From: Chloroflexota bacterium
GTDB lineage: Bacteria; Chloroflexota; UBA11872
Length of the DNA stretch: 64,000 bases
Reading direction: 5' to 3'
Assembly: GCA_022824495.1 (NCBI GenBank)
Contig: JAJDZU010000024.1
Location: 372,001 to 436,000 of the forward strand
In this document: positions 8,298-19,449 of the stretch, in pieces
Layout of the letters: each line of letters starts with the position of its first letter
Numbering within the stretch: the stretch's first letter is position 1
Program-made: the position numbers and the translations under genes
The notes under the pieces: generated by a model
What the model saw: the letters and a program-made list of their open reading frames with translations, nothing else
Database searches by the model: none
What the model was told of the DNA's origin: nothing

Positions 8298-8320
8298 GGG
8301 GACGGTTCGCGAACCGCCCC
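8298..8320. terminator. Palindromic hairpin at the 3' end of the VOC gene
   Basis: GGGG, a bulged A, CGGTTCG, then CGAACCG and CCCC form a nearly perfect 11-bp inverted repeat touching the stop codon of the VOC gene. There is no clear U-run. It could act as a terminator or be a member of a dispersed palindromic repeat family; I see only one copy here. Confidence 0.5.
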
Positions 8321-8688
8321 TACGACATCGGGATGTTCTTCACCAGTCCGATCACCTGGCCCTCGGGGTCGGCGAAGATCCCGATGACCACGTCGTCCAT
8401 CACTTCCATCTCCGGCATGATCACGCTGCCGCCCATGCTCGCGGCCTTTTCCAGGTATTCGGTCACGTCGTCCACGCCCACGTAGAACGTGACCCTGGTC
8501 GGCGGCTCGACATCCCCCATGCCCATGATGCCGCCGCCGATGCCCGGACCCTCGCTGGGCCCGCTGACCACCCCGTAGCCCATGGGATTGGCGACGCTGA
8601 TCTCCCAATCGAAGAGATCGCCGTAGAACTTCTGCATCGCCGGCCCGTCCTTGGCGTTGATTTCCCAATGCACCACGCTGTTCGCCAT
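8320..8688 (-). CDS. VOC (glyoxalase/bleomycin-resistance fold) family protein
   Basis: A 122-residue two-module beta-alpha-beta-beta-beta protein. I chose ATG 8688 because AGGAG sits 7 nt upstream; the ATG at 8694 would be only 1 nt from it. The 'FYGDLFDWEI' helix-strand and the C-terminal 'GIFADPEGQVIGLV' are the classic marks of the VOC superfamily, the latter carrying the usual 'DPeGn..gl' turn. Members include isomerases, extradiol dioxygenases and resistance proteins; many of this short type are uncharacterised. Specific activity cannot be assigned. Confidence 0.85.
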   Translation of the reverse strand: MANSVVHWEINAKDGPAMQKFYGDLFDWEISVANPMGYGVVSGPSEGPGIGGGIMGMGDVEPPTRVTFYVGVDDVTEYLEKAASMGGSVIMPEMEVMDDVVIGIFADPEGQVIGLVKNIPMS

Positions 8689-8981
8689 CTGCATGCTCCT
8701 ATTCCGCGATCTCACGGTCAGGTCCGCCGCGGCCCGTGCGGCCGCCTGGCGCATGTGCGCCGTTCCGCGCGAAAACGCTCATCCTAGTGGGCCAACGCTC
8801 GCCAAGTGTTCGACACGACAGGCACCATGCGGACCGTAAACCAGTTGGCTGACCCGTTCAGTAGGTAAACCCACGAAGTCGGTATGAGACGACCTTTGTG
8901 TCGTCGTTCATCGTGCCTGCCCCGTTCGTCACTAAGGCGTCCCTGGGGCGGTCCGGTTCCCTCTCCCTGGAAGGCAGACGG

Positions 8982-9239
8982 CTAGAGTCTGCCCCGGACT
9001 CGATCCGGAGGGTGAGGGCAGTCGTGCATGGCCCGATACACGTCCTCGCTGGTGATGGGCTCGGCATCGGGCGGCACGGCGAACATGCTGCCGTCTCCGC
9101 CGTCAGCGGCGACCGCCGCGTTTCTGAACCCGCGCCGCGCCAACTCCGACAAGGCGCTGCCCAGGCTGATGCGATTCCGCTCAGCCAGCGCCCGCGCCAC
9201 CGCCAGGACATCGTCGTCAATGGTTACCGTGGTTCGCAT
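8982..9239 (-). CDS. Orphan VapB-like ribbon-helix-helix antitoxin
   Basis: 85 residues beginning 'MRTTVTIDDDVLAVARALA', the standard start of VapB-type antitoxins: a DNA-contacting beta strand (residues 1-7) followed by two helices. The C-terminal 'VPPDAEPITSEDVYRAMHD' would normally wrap the toxin. I chose ATG 9239 because the antitoxin fold begins exactly there. VapC usually follows at once on the same strand, but 8690-8981 contains no PIN-domain ORF in any frame. The locus therefore looks like an antitoxin left after toxin loss, or a stand-alone regulator. Confidence 0.7.
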   Translation of the reverse strand: MRTTVTIDDDVLAVARALAERNRISLGSALSELARRGFRNAAVAADGGDGSMFAVPPDAEPITSEDVYRAMHDCPHPPDRVRGRL

Positions 9240-9386
9240 ATCAGCATCATCGCATCGCAGCATCGAATGTCCGTCCCGTCAGCTGGAGATCGATGCCGTG
9301 GACGCTGCGGCTCTCCAACTCGCCTGCGTACGCGCGTGGGACCTCGACAGCCTCGCCGCGATTAGAATGCTGCGGAAATACCTTGA

Positions 9387-11555
<2,169 letters not shown>

Positions 11556-11575
11556 TCGCCAGGTAGACGCTTCCT

Positions 11576-11600
11576 GGGGGTCTGGCCTCGCCAGACCCCC
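11576..11600 (+). terminator. Strong hairpin after katG
   Basis: A perfect 10-bp stem, GGGGGTCTGG / CCAGACCCCC, with loop CCTCG, 20 nt after the katG stop. It lacks a U tract, so it may work as a weak or factor-assisted terminator, or stabilise the katG mRNA 3' end. Confidence 0.6.
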
Positions 11601-11616
11601 GGCGCACGACACTCCC

Positions 11617-12495
11617 ATGCCCTCGTCACCACCCGACTGGCTCAACGCGCACGGCGACGCCACGCCGGTCATCGACCCGGAATCCCACGTCCGCGAGTAC
11701 GCCGAGCGCCGCGGCCGCGATCCCAACGAGAACTGCCCGCCGCTCGTCATCGGCGGGTTCATCAACCTCATGGTCGAGCCCCTGGCCGAGGCCGTCGGCG
11801 CCGCCGAGTCCAACGTTCGCATTGGCCTGCAAGGCCCCAAGACCATCGATCGTTCGCAAGGCGCCGACGTTGAAACCGATTCCCTGAGGCCCGGCTTGCG
11901 CATCGGCGAATTGGACGGCCACCCGGTAGGCGTCGCCCGCATTCCCGTCGGTAGCGCGCGCTCGGTCATGACCCTGGAAGAGTTGATGGCGCTCGGCGCG
12001 CGCACCTTCCTGATCGCCGGCGCTACCGGCGCGTTGAAGCCCGGCATCCAGGTCGGCGACTACGTGATCGCCACCAGCGGTCTGCGGGAAGAGGGCGCCT
12101 CCTATCACTACCGGCCACCCGAACACCCGGCCCGCGCCGACGGGCCAGCCAGCCAAGCGCTGATCGAAGCCGCGAAGGCCAGCGAGTGCCCCGCCCACGC
12201 CGGCCGCGTATGGAGCACCGACGCCCCCTACCGCGAGTTCACCGGCAAGGTCCAGCGCTACGGCGAACAAGGCGTCCTCAGCGTCGACATGGAAGCCTCC
12301 GCGCTGATGATCGTGTCCGAGTTCCGCGGCGCCGACCTGGGCCTGATCCTCACCGTCAGCGACCTCGTCTACCGCCGCGACTGGCCCAACATCTTCGGCA
12401 CCGACAAATACCGGGCAAACTGTGCGGACATGGCGGGCATCGTGGTACGCGCCGCTCGCGCGCTGCTTGCCGGGAAGGACACGACCGATGGCTGA
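11617..12495 (+). CDS. Purine/uridine nucleoside phosphorylase family protein
   Basis: A 292-residue protein of the PNP/UDP phosphorylase superfamily, which splits nucleosides with phosphate. 'IAGATGALKPGIQVGDYVI' matches the conserved 'N.GGl...l..GDlvi' region. 'VLSVDMEASALMIV' is the base/ribose-binding 'vdMEa.al' motif containing the ribose-binding Glu. The N-terminal 60 residues are less typical than in UdP or DeoD, so the specificity is uncertain. The next gene starts inside its last 8 nt, which implies translational coupling to the aldolase. Confidence 0.82.
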   Translation: MPSSPPDWLNAHGDATPVIDPESHVREYAERRGRDPNENCPPLVIGGFINLMVEPLAEAVGAAESNVRIGLQGPKTIDRSQGADVETDSLRPGLRIGELDGHPVGVARIPVGSARSVMTLEELMALGARTFLIAGATGALKPGIQVGDYVIATSGLREEGASYHYRPPEHPARADGPASQALIEAAKASECPAHAGRVWSTDAPYREFTGKVQRYGEQGVLSVDMEASALMIVSEFRGADLGLILTVSDLVYRRDWPNIFGTDKYRANCADMAGIVVRAARALLAGKDTTDG

Positions 12496-13387
12496 CGCTC
12501 CCCGCATCAACCGCTGCATCGAGCTCTACGAGTCCGGCGAACCCCTCTACTACACGGGCATGTCCGAGCGCCTGACCTATGAGCGCGGCCGGGACATGGC
12601 CGACACGTTTGCCGACTTCATCCTGGTGGAGTTCGAGCACCATGGCCTGGACACGCGCGGTCTCGTCGACTTCATGCAGGGCTTGCGCGACGCCGGTCCC
12701 ACACCCACCGGCCACCTCACACCTACCGTCCTCTGCACCCTGCCCGTCAACGGCCTCTCCGAAGCCGCCGTGCAGGCCAACGACTGGCAGATCCGGCACA
12801 TCCTGGCCGCCGGCGTGCATGGCCTGGTGCTGTGCCACGCGCGAACCCCGGAAGCGGTGCGCGCCTTCGTGGAGTCCGTCCGGTATCCACACGCCCGGCT
12901 GGGCGTTGGCGAAGGCCTGGGCGAAGGCACCCGCGGCATGGGCGGGCAGGGCGTCGCGGCCGAGATCTGGGGCCTGGACCCCATGGACTACATCCGCAAG
13001 GCCGATCCCTGGCCGCTGAACCCCGAGGGCGAACTAATCCTCGGCCTCAAGATCGAAGACCGCGCCGGCATGCAGCGGGCCTTCGAGATCGCCGCCGTCC
13101 CCGGCCTGTTCTTCAGCGAATGGGGCCCGGGCGACATGGGCGTCTCCCACGGCAATCCCGCCTGGCACGATCCGCCCTACACCCCGGAAATGGACCACGC
13201 CCGCAACACCATCCAGGCCGCCTGCGAAGCGGAAGGGCTGGCTTTCCTTTGTAGCTGGGCCGACCCGGACATGGACGACGAAGCGCGCATCCGCCACCTG
13301 CTGCACAACATTGGGGCGCGGATCGTGAGCGGCGGCGAGGAGATGGCCCGCATCGGCCGCCGAATCACCGGCCGCCCCACGCCCTAG
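12488..13387 (+). CDS. HpcH/HpaI aldolase/citrate lyase family protein
   Basis: 299 residues from ATG 12488, overlapping the phosphorylase gene by 8 nt. The TIM-barrel signatures of the family are present: 'FILVEFEHHGLD' early, 'VLCHARTPEAVRAFVESVRYP' in the middle, and the effector strand 'GLFFSEWGPGDMGVSHG', corresponding to the 'd..fiGp.Dls.slG' motif. 'LGLKIEDRAGMQRAFEIAAVPG' carries the acidic metal ligand. Such class II aldolases cleave or make 2-keto-3-deoxy acids and related compounds. The exact substrate is not visible; coupling to a nucleoside phosphorylase is unusual. Confidence 0.83.
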   Translation: MADAPRINRCIELYESGEPLYYTGMSERLTYERGRDMADTFADFILVEFEHHGLDTRGLVDFMQGLRDAGPTPTGHLTPTVLCTLPVNGLSEAAVQANDWQIRHILAAGVHGLVLCHARTPEAVRAFVESVRYPHARLGVGEGLGEGTRGMGGQGVAAEIWGLDPMDYIRKADPWPLNPEGELILGLKIEDRAGMQRAFEIAAVPGLFFSEWGPGDMGVSHGNPAWHDPPYTPEMDHARNTIQAACEAEGLAFLCSWADPDMDDEARIRHLLHNIGARIVSGGEEMARIGRRITGRPTP

Positions 13388-13453
13388 CCGTCGGGCGGCT
13401 TCCGGTCAAGAGTGGCAAGCTGACGGCCTGACCACCACAACGAGGCACACGCC

Positions 13454-14347
13454 ATGAAAGTCGGATTCATTGGACTGGGGGCCATGGGCCTGCCGATGGC
13501 CCGCAACCTGCGAGCCGCCGGATTTGACGTCGTCGTTCAAAACCGCAGCCGCGGCAAGGTCGACGACTTCGTCGCCGCCGGCGGCGAGGCCGCCAGCACC
13601 CCGGCGGACCTGGCCAGCCGCGTGGACGTGGTCTGCGCCTGCCTTCCAATCCCGCCGGTATGCGACGAGGTCTTCCTGGGCGACGACGGCGTCATTGAGG
13701 GCACCAGCGAGGGCCAGCTTTGGATCGACTTCAGCACCAACGGTCCCGACACCTCGCAGCGCATCAGCGACGCCGCGGCATCGAAGGGTTGCGGCTACCT
13801 GGACGCCCCCATCAGCGGCGGCGTCTGGGGCGCCGAGGCCGGCACCCTGGCCATCATGGTCGGCGGCGAGGCTGACGACTTCGAGCGGGGCGGGCCCGTT
13901 TTCGACGCTGTTGGCGCCAACATCCGCCTCTTCGGACCCACCGGCAGCGGCAGCGTGGTCAAGCTCTGCAACAACCTGATTGGCGCCGCCACCAACGCCG
14001 TGATCTCCGAGGCTTATGTGGCCGCCGTCAAATACGGCATCGACCCGGCCGCCATGTACGAGACGCTTCAGAGCGCCACCGCCGCCAGCCCGGGGCACGA
14101 GCGCATGGTCAAGGACAGCGTGCTGGCCCGTGACTTCGACCCCAAGTTCGCCCTGGACCTGCACGCCAAGGACCAGCAACTCGCCGCCGACCTGGGCAAG
14201 CTGACGGGGGTGCGCCTGGCGGTCACCAGCACGGTCAACGAGCTCTATAAGGAAGCCCAGGCCCGCGGGTACGGCGGTCAGAACACCTCCGCCATCATTC
14301 GTCCGCTGGAAGACCTGCACGATGTCACGGTGGAGCCGGCGTCGTAG
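13454..14347 (+). CDS. NAD(P)-dependent beta-hydroxyacid dehydrogenase (3-hydroxyisobutyrate dehydrogenase-like)
   Basis: A 297-residue two-domain enzyme. The dinucleotide motif is 'GLGAMGLPMARNL' (residues 7-19). 'DAPISGGVWGAEAGTL' is the substrate-binding signature. The catalytic Lys170 and Asn174 lie in 'VKLCNNLI'. Relatives oxidise 3-hydroxyisobutyrate, tartronate semialdehyde or similar beta-hydroxyacids. Placement after an HpcH-type aldolase fits a route that makes and then reduces a semialdehyde, as in glycerate or glucarate pathways, but no pathway is complete here. Confidence 0.9.
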   Translation: MKVGFIGLGAMGLPMARNLRAAGFDVVVQNRSRGKVDDFVAAGGEAASTPADLASRVDVVCACLPIPPVCDEVFLGDDGVIEGTSEGQLWIDFSTNGPDTSQRISDAAASKGCGYLDAPISGGVWGAEAGTLAIMVGGEADDFERGGPVFDAVGANIRLFGPTGSGSVVKLCNNLIGAATNAVISEAYVAAVKYGIDPAAMYETLQSATAASPGHERMVKDSVLARDFDPKFALDLHAKDQQLAADLGKLTGVRLAVTSTVNELYKEAQARGYGGQNTSAIIRPLEDLHDVTVEPAS

Positions 14348-14427
14348 CTCGCCGGCCGCTTTCCACATCGCACCCAGGCCTCAGAGCCTCAGGGCGCCCA
14401 CGCTGTATGCCGTAAGGAGTCCCGACG

Positions 14428-15003
14428 GTGGCTGACGCGATCAAAGTCCTCGGAATCTCAGGCAGCCTGCGCGCAGGCTCGTTCAACAGCGGCCTGCTGC
14501 GCGCCGCCGCCTCGGTGCTGCCGCCGCACGTGGAGATGACGATCTTTGCCCTGCACGACATTCCGCTCTTCAATGCCGATGTCGAGGCGCAGGGCAACCC
14601 CGAGCCGGTCACCGCCTTGCAGCAGGCCATCGGGGAAGCCGACGGCTTGCTGTTCGCCGTCCCCGAGTACAACTACTCCATCACCGGCGTACTCAAAAAC
14701 GCCTTCGACTGGGCCTCCCGCGGCCGGCCCTCGACCCTTGACGGCAAGCCCGCCGCCATCATGGGCGTGGGCGGACGCTCCGGCACCGTGCGCGCCCAGA
14801 TGCACATGCGCCAGATCGCCCTGCACAACAGCATGCGGGTGATGATCGACCCCGAACTGCTGCTGGTGCGCTCGCGCCGGCGTCAAGACCCCGACGGCAA
14901 CGTCATTGACGATGACTTGCTGGAGCGGATTCGCGAGTTCATGGCGGCCTTTGACGAGTGGATCCGCCACTGCCGCGTGGATCCCACGCTCCGCTTCGCC
15001 TGA
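14428..15003 (+). CDS. NADPH-dependent FMN reductase family protein
   Basis: A 191-residue flavodoxin-fold reductase. The FMN phosphate loop is 'GISGSLRAGSFN' (residues 9-20) and the isoalloxazine-binding segment is 'PEYNYSITGVLKNAFDW'. These are diagnostic for the chromate/quinone/azo reductase group (ChrR, YieF, SsuE relatives). The start is GTG 14428, supported by AAGGAG about 9 nt upstream. It supplies reduced flavin or reduces quinones; the partner is unknown. Confidence 0.9.
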   Translation: MADAIKVLGISGSLRAGSFNSGLLRAAASVLPPHVEMTIFALHDIPLFNADVEAQGNPEPVTALQQAIGEADGLLFAVPEYNYSITGVLKNAFDWASRGRPSTLDGKPAAIMGVGGRSGTVRAQMHMRQIALHNSMRVMIDPELLLVRSRRRQDPDGNVIDDDLLERIREFMAAFDEWIRHCRVDPTLRFA

Positions 15004-15051
15004 GCGGCCAGGCGCCAACGCACGGAACCCACGCTCTCGAATGACCCACCG

Positions 15052-15057
15052 TAGACT
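15052..15057 (+). promoter_or_regulatory. Candidate -10 element (TAGACT) for icd-like gene
   Basis: CGTAGACTT lies 40 nt upstream of the isocitrate dehydrogenase ATG, the same hexamer as before the tRNA, rfbB and sulfatase genes. No clear -35 is seen. Confidence 0.35.
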
Positions 15058-15097
15058 TACCGCGGCCACCGTCCTGGCCGCCTGACAGGAGCGCTGC

Positions 15098-16540
15098 ATG
15101 CCGCCCGCAACCCCCATCACCGTCGCCCACGGCGACGGGATCGGCCCCGAGATCATGCCCATCGTCCTGGAAATCCTGGACAAGGCGGGCGCGCAGCTTG
15201 ATATCGAGACCATTGACATCGGTGAGCAGGTCTACCTGCGCGGCAACCCGGCCGGCATTGACGACGCGGCCTGGGAGTCCATCTATCGCACACGGGTATT
15301 CCTGAAGGCCCCCATCACCACCCCGCAGGGCCGCGGCTACCAGAGTCTCAATGTCGCCACCCGCATCGCGCTGGGCCTTTACGCCAACGTGCGACCCGCC
15401 GCCACCTTCCATCCCTACGTCGCGACCAAGCACCACCCGGACATGGACGTGGTGCTGGTTCGTGAGAACGAGGAGGACCTCTACGCCGGCATCGAGCACC
15501 GGCAAACGGCCGACGTGATGCAGTCGCTCAAGCTGATTACTCGCCCCGGCTCCGAGCGCGTCATCCGATTTGCCTTCGAATACGCCCGGCATCACGACCG
15601 ACACAAGGTCACCGCCTTCGCCAAGGACAACATCATGAAGCTGTCGGACGGCCTCTTTCACGAGGTCTTCGACGAAGTGGCGGCGGACTATCCCGACCTG
15701 GAAAACGAGTACTGGATCGTGGATATCGGCGCCGCCAAGCTGGCCGACACGCCGGAGATGTTCGACGTGGTGGTGCTGCCGAATCTGTACGGCGACATCC
15801 TGTCGGACGTTGCCGCGCAGATTGCCGGGTCCGTGGGCCTGGGCGGCGCGGCGAACATCGGCGACAGCGCCGCCATGTTCGAGGCCGTGCACGGGTCGGC
15901 GCCGCGTCGCGCCGGACAAAACTTGGCCAACCCGTCGGGCGTGCTCACCGCCGCCGTCCTGATGCTGGATCACATCGGCCAGCCCGAGGTGGCCGCTCGA
16001 GTGCAGAACGCCTGGCTGCGAACACTGGAAGACGGCGTCCACACCTACGACATCTACAGCGACGCCCACAGCACCGCCAAGGTTGGCACCCGCGAGTTCG
16101 GCCAGGCGGTGGTCGACCGGCTGGGCGAGATGCCGGGCACGCTGCGCGCGGCGGCCTTCGGCGTGGGTGGCCCCATGCCGGTCATCGAAGCAAGTCCGCG
16201 CCAAAGCGCGCCCGCCAAGCAGACCGTGGGCGTGGACGTCTTCCTGGACTGGAACGACGGTACGGCTGCGGACCTGGCGAATCGCCTGCAGGCCATTGCG
16301 GGCAATGGTCTCGACCTGAAGATGATCAGCAACCGCGGCGCGATCGTCTGGCCGCAGACCATGGCCGGCGGCCTGCTGGTGGACCATTGGCGCGCCCGCT
16401 TCATGGCGGACGACGGCACGGCCATCGACCACACCGAGATCGTCGGCCTGCTCGGACGCATCGGCGGCGCCGGCCTCGACTTCATCAAGACCGAGAACCT
16501 CTGCACGTTTGACGGCAGCCCCGCCTACTCGCAGGCCTAG
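15098..16540 (+). CDS. icd: Isocitrate dehydrogenase, long form with C-terminal extra domain
   Basis: A 480-residue beta-decarboxylating dehydrogenase. '[11 protein letters not shown]' (about residues 10-20), '[17 protein letters not shown]', '[14 protein letters not shown]' (substrate Lys) and '[13 protein letters not shown]' (metal Asp residues) are the conserved blocks. '[19 protein letters not shown]' is the adenine-side loop. After the core (about residue 340) comes a roughly 140-residue extension that includes '[12 protein letters not shown]' and '[12 protein letters not shown]'. Such a domain is known in Thermus- and Rickettsia-type NADP isocitrate dehydrogenases, which supports this call over isopropylmalate dehydrogenase. 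SD-like ACAGGAG precedes the ATG. Confidence 0.88.
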   Translation: MPPATPITVAHGDGIGPEIMPIVLEILDKAGAQLDIETIDIGEQVYLRGNPAGIDDAAWESIYRTRVFLKAPITTPQGRGYQSLNVATRIALGLYANVRPAATFHPYVATKHHPDMDVVLVRENEEDLYAGIEHRQTADVMQSLKLITRPGSERVIRFAFEYARHHDRHKVTAFAKDNIMKLSDGLFHEVFDEVAADYPDLENEYWIVDIGAAKLADTPEMFDVVVLPNLYGDILSDVAAQIAGSVGLGGAANIGDSAAMFEAVHGSAPRRAGQNLANPSGVLTAAVLMLDHIGQPEVAARVQNAWLRTLEDGVHTYDIYSDAHSTAKVGTREFGQAVVDRLGEMPGTLRAAAFGVGGPMPVIEASPRQSAPAKQTVGVDVFLDWNDGTAADLANRLQAIAGNGLDLKMISNRGAIVWPQTMAGGLLVDHWRARFMADDGTAIDHTEIVGLLGRIGGAGLDFIKTENLCTFDGSPAYSQA

Positions 16541-16555
16541 AGGAGTGAGACGGCC

Positions 16556-17053
<498 letters not shown>

Positions 17054-17138
17054 ATCGGACGTTCGCGCCGCCCGCCAACTCGACACCGCGGCAGCCGCTG
17101 AACATACTCAACCGCCCGAGCGCCCTCGGCAGTTCACT

Positions 17139-18431
17139 ATGGACCGGCAGCTCGCCATCGAAGGCGGCCCACCCGCCGTAACCGCATCCATCGACGACCG
17201 CTGGGAGGCGGTCACCGAGCGCGAGCGCACGCTGGTCAATGGAGCGCTCGAGGCCGGTTCGGCCGTATACGACGAGATCGAGAAGTTCGAGGCCGAATTC
17301 CGCGAGTTCGTCGGCACGCGCTTCGCCCTCGCCGTCTGCAACGGCACCGCCGCCCTGCATTCGGCCATGTTCGCCGCCGGCGCGTCGCTCGGGCGCGAGG
17401 TCATTGTGCCGTCCGTCACCTGGCACGCCTCCATCTCGCCTGCCCTGCACTGCGGCGCGTCGCCCGTATTTGCCGACGCCGATCCCGAGACCTTCTGCAT
17501 CGACCCGGCCGACGTGCGCCGCAAGCTCACCGACCGCACCTGCGCCATCGTCGCCACCCACGTCTACGGCAATCCCGCCGACCTGGATGCGCTGCTCGAT
17601 ATCGTGGACGGCACTGACATCACGCTGATCGAGGACGCCTCCCACGCGCATGGCGCGAGCTGGCGTGGACGGCAGGTCGGATCCGTCGGCCACATCGGCT
17701 GCTTCAGCATGCAGGCCAGCAAGCCCATCAGCGGCGTGGAGGCCGGAGTGGCCGTCACCAACGACCCCGACCTGTACGACCGCATGGCGGCGCTCGGCCA
17801 CTACGGACGCGTCAACCAGTTGCTCCAGACCGACGCGCTACGCGACTTGGGCCGCATCGGCCTCGGCGTCAAGTACCGCGCCAACCCCCTCGGCATCGCC
17901 CTGGCGCGCGCCGGCCTCGAACGTCTGCCGGATCTGAACGAGCGCCGCGGCCGCTGGTTCGCCCGCCTGGATGCCCTGTTGGACGACGTCCCCGGCATCT
18001 ATCCCCAGCGCCCGTACGTCAACGCCGAACGCGGCGGCTTCCTGCTCTACACCGCGCGTATCGATCCCGACGAAGTCGGCGCGCCCATCCAGTCCATCCT
18101 TGACGCCCTCGCCGCCGAGGGCGTCGGCATCCACCCCGAACAGCCCTCGGCCCTCTACGGCGCCATGCACCTCCAACCGCTCTTCGGCGATTTCCCGTTC
18201 GAAGGCCTTGGCGGCCCCTGGGGCGACCTGCCCGAGGACGTGTGCGCGCCCTGCGGTCCCGGGTCACTGCCGGTGAGCGAGCGCCTCAACGCCACCTGCG
18301 TCTGGCTGCCCACCCCGGTCGATCCCTCCGAGGCCTGGCTTGAGCAGGTGGCCGCCGCCTTCGAGAAGGTGGCCTCACAGGGCAAGCGAATCCGGCAGTT
18401 GGCCGATGGTGACGTCGACCTGGATGGGTGA
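17139..18431 (+). CDS. DegT/DnrJ/EryC1/StrS family PLP-dependent aminotransferase
   Basis: 430 residues from ATG 17139, where 'LAIEGGPPAV' gives the standard family beginning; the open frame upstream overlaps purE in another frame and is not coding. The PLP-binding Lys is Lys195 in 'CFSMQASKPISGVEAG', and 'LIEDASHAHGA' provides Asp166 and the stacking region. 'VCNGTAALHSAM' is the phosphate cup. The family aminates keto sugars (AHBA synthase and StrS-like enzymes). The C-terminal third is somewhat diverged. It may provide an amino sugar for glycan assembly, but it is far from the polysaccharide operon. Confidence 0.9.
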   Translation: MDRQLAIEGGPPAVTASIDDRWEAVTERERTLVNGALEAGSAVYDEIEKFEAEFREFVGTRFALAVCNGTAALHSAMFAAGASLGREVIVPSVTWHASISPALHCGASPVFADADPETFCIDPADVRRKLTDRTCAIVATHVYGNPADLDALLDIVDGTDITLIEDASHAHGASWRGRQVGSVGHIGCFSMQASKPISGVEAGVAVTNDPDLYDRMAALGHYGRVNQLLQTDALRDLGRIGLGVKYRANPLGIALARAGLERLPDLNERRGRWFARLDALLDDVPGIYPQRPYVNAERGGFLLYTARIDPDEVGAPIQSILDALAAEGVGIHPEQPSALYGAMHLQPLFGDFPFEGLGGPWGDLPEDVCAPCGPGSLPVSERLNATCVWLPTPVDPSEAWLEQVAAAFEKVASQGKRIRQLADGDVDLDG

Positions 18432-18490
18432 CAAGAAACTCGCAGGGAACCTGCACGAAGGGCAGCGTCCGATAGCCTTGGCCATCACTC

Positions 18491-19324
18491 ATGGCCGGAA
18501 TAGACCTTGAAGTCCAGCGGATGAGCGCGTTCACCGGCGAACGGATCGACCCCGAACTGGCACGTGGAACCGAGATCCTCGAGCTTCATCTCGCACGCTA
18601 CCGATTCGCCGCCGACGCGGTGGGTGCGGGTCGAGTTCTCGACATTGCTTGTGGAACCGGCTACGGCACCAACCTGTTGGCCGACGTCGCGGACCTGGCA
18701 GTTGGGGCTGATATCTCGAATGTAGCGATCGAGCACGCGAACAGAACGTACGCGTCCTTCAAGTGCAGCTTCGTCCAGGCAGACACTCTCCGGTTGGGCT
18801 TTGCGGATGGCGTGTTTGACGCCGTCGTATCACTTGAGACGGTCGAACACGTGGATGACTCGGAAAGCTACTTCGGCGAAGTTGCTCGAGTGCTGGGCGA
18901 CCAGGGGATCCTCGTGATTTCCGCGCCCAACCGCGAGGTCCACAGCCCCGGCCGCGACACGCCAATTCATCGTTGGCACTGCTTTGAGCCGACCCTGGAC
19001 GAGTTCCAGTCGCTGCTCGTGTCGAATGGCTTTGCCGTGCGGACCCTGGTAGGCCAGATTTCAACGGTGGGTTCAGGCGCACAACTTCAGCAGACACGCA
19101 AGGGTCGCGCAATACCTGCCGTCGTCTCGCTGGGGCAGCATGTCCTCCCTCGCGTTCCTGATGTTGCGCAGCGCGCGTTCTTGCGCATGCTTCCGGCCGT
19201 TCCCGGAGTCGGACGATTGCTACCGTCATACCGACGCGCCTCACCTGAAGACGTTGTGATCGTCAAGAGTGACATTTCACGTGCAACAAACTTCCTTGCC
19301 GTCTGCACCAAGATGAGTCAATGA
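18491..19324 (+). CDS. Class I SAM-dependent methyltransferase
   Basis: A 277-residue methyltransferase. The SAM-binding motif I is 'VLDIACGTGYGTNLL' (about residues 49-63), and motif III/IV 'FDAVVSLETVEHVDD' is of the type seen in sugar, lipid and polyketide methyltransferases of the Methyltransf_11 group. No substrate domain is recognisable. ATG 18521, ten codons in, is an alternative start. The base composition here is slightly less G+C-extreme than in the preceding metabolic run, and it stands alone between DegT and DUF3604 genes. Confidence 0.85.
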   Translation: MAGIDLEVQRMSAFTGERIDPELARGTEILELHLARYRFAADAVGAGRVLDIACGTGYGTNLLADVADLAVGADISNVAIEHANRTYASFKCSFVQADTLRLGFADGVFDAVVSLETVEHVDDSESYFGEVARVLGDQGILVISAPNREVHSPGRDTPIHRWHCFEPTLDEFQSLLVSNGFAVRTLVGQISTVGSGAQLQQTRKGRAIPAVVSLGQHVLPRVPDVAQRAFLRMLPAVPGVGRLLPSYRRASPEDVVIVKSDISRATNFLAVCTKMSQ

Positions 19325-19449
19325 CACTCGGTGTGTGCTTTCGATATTCGACGCAGGAAGAATTCCCGGACCAGTAGCGAGAGACTTGGCCGAATGCCCC
19401 CTGCGAATCCCACGCCCTCGGTTAATGAACCGGCCCCAGGGCAAGCGAA

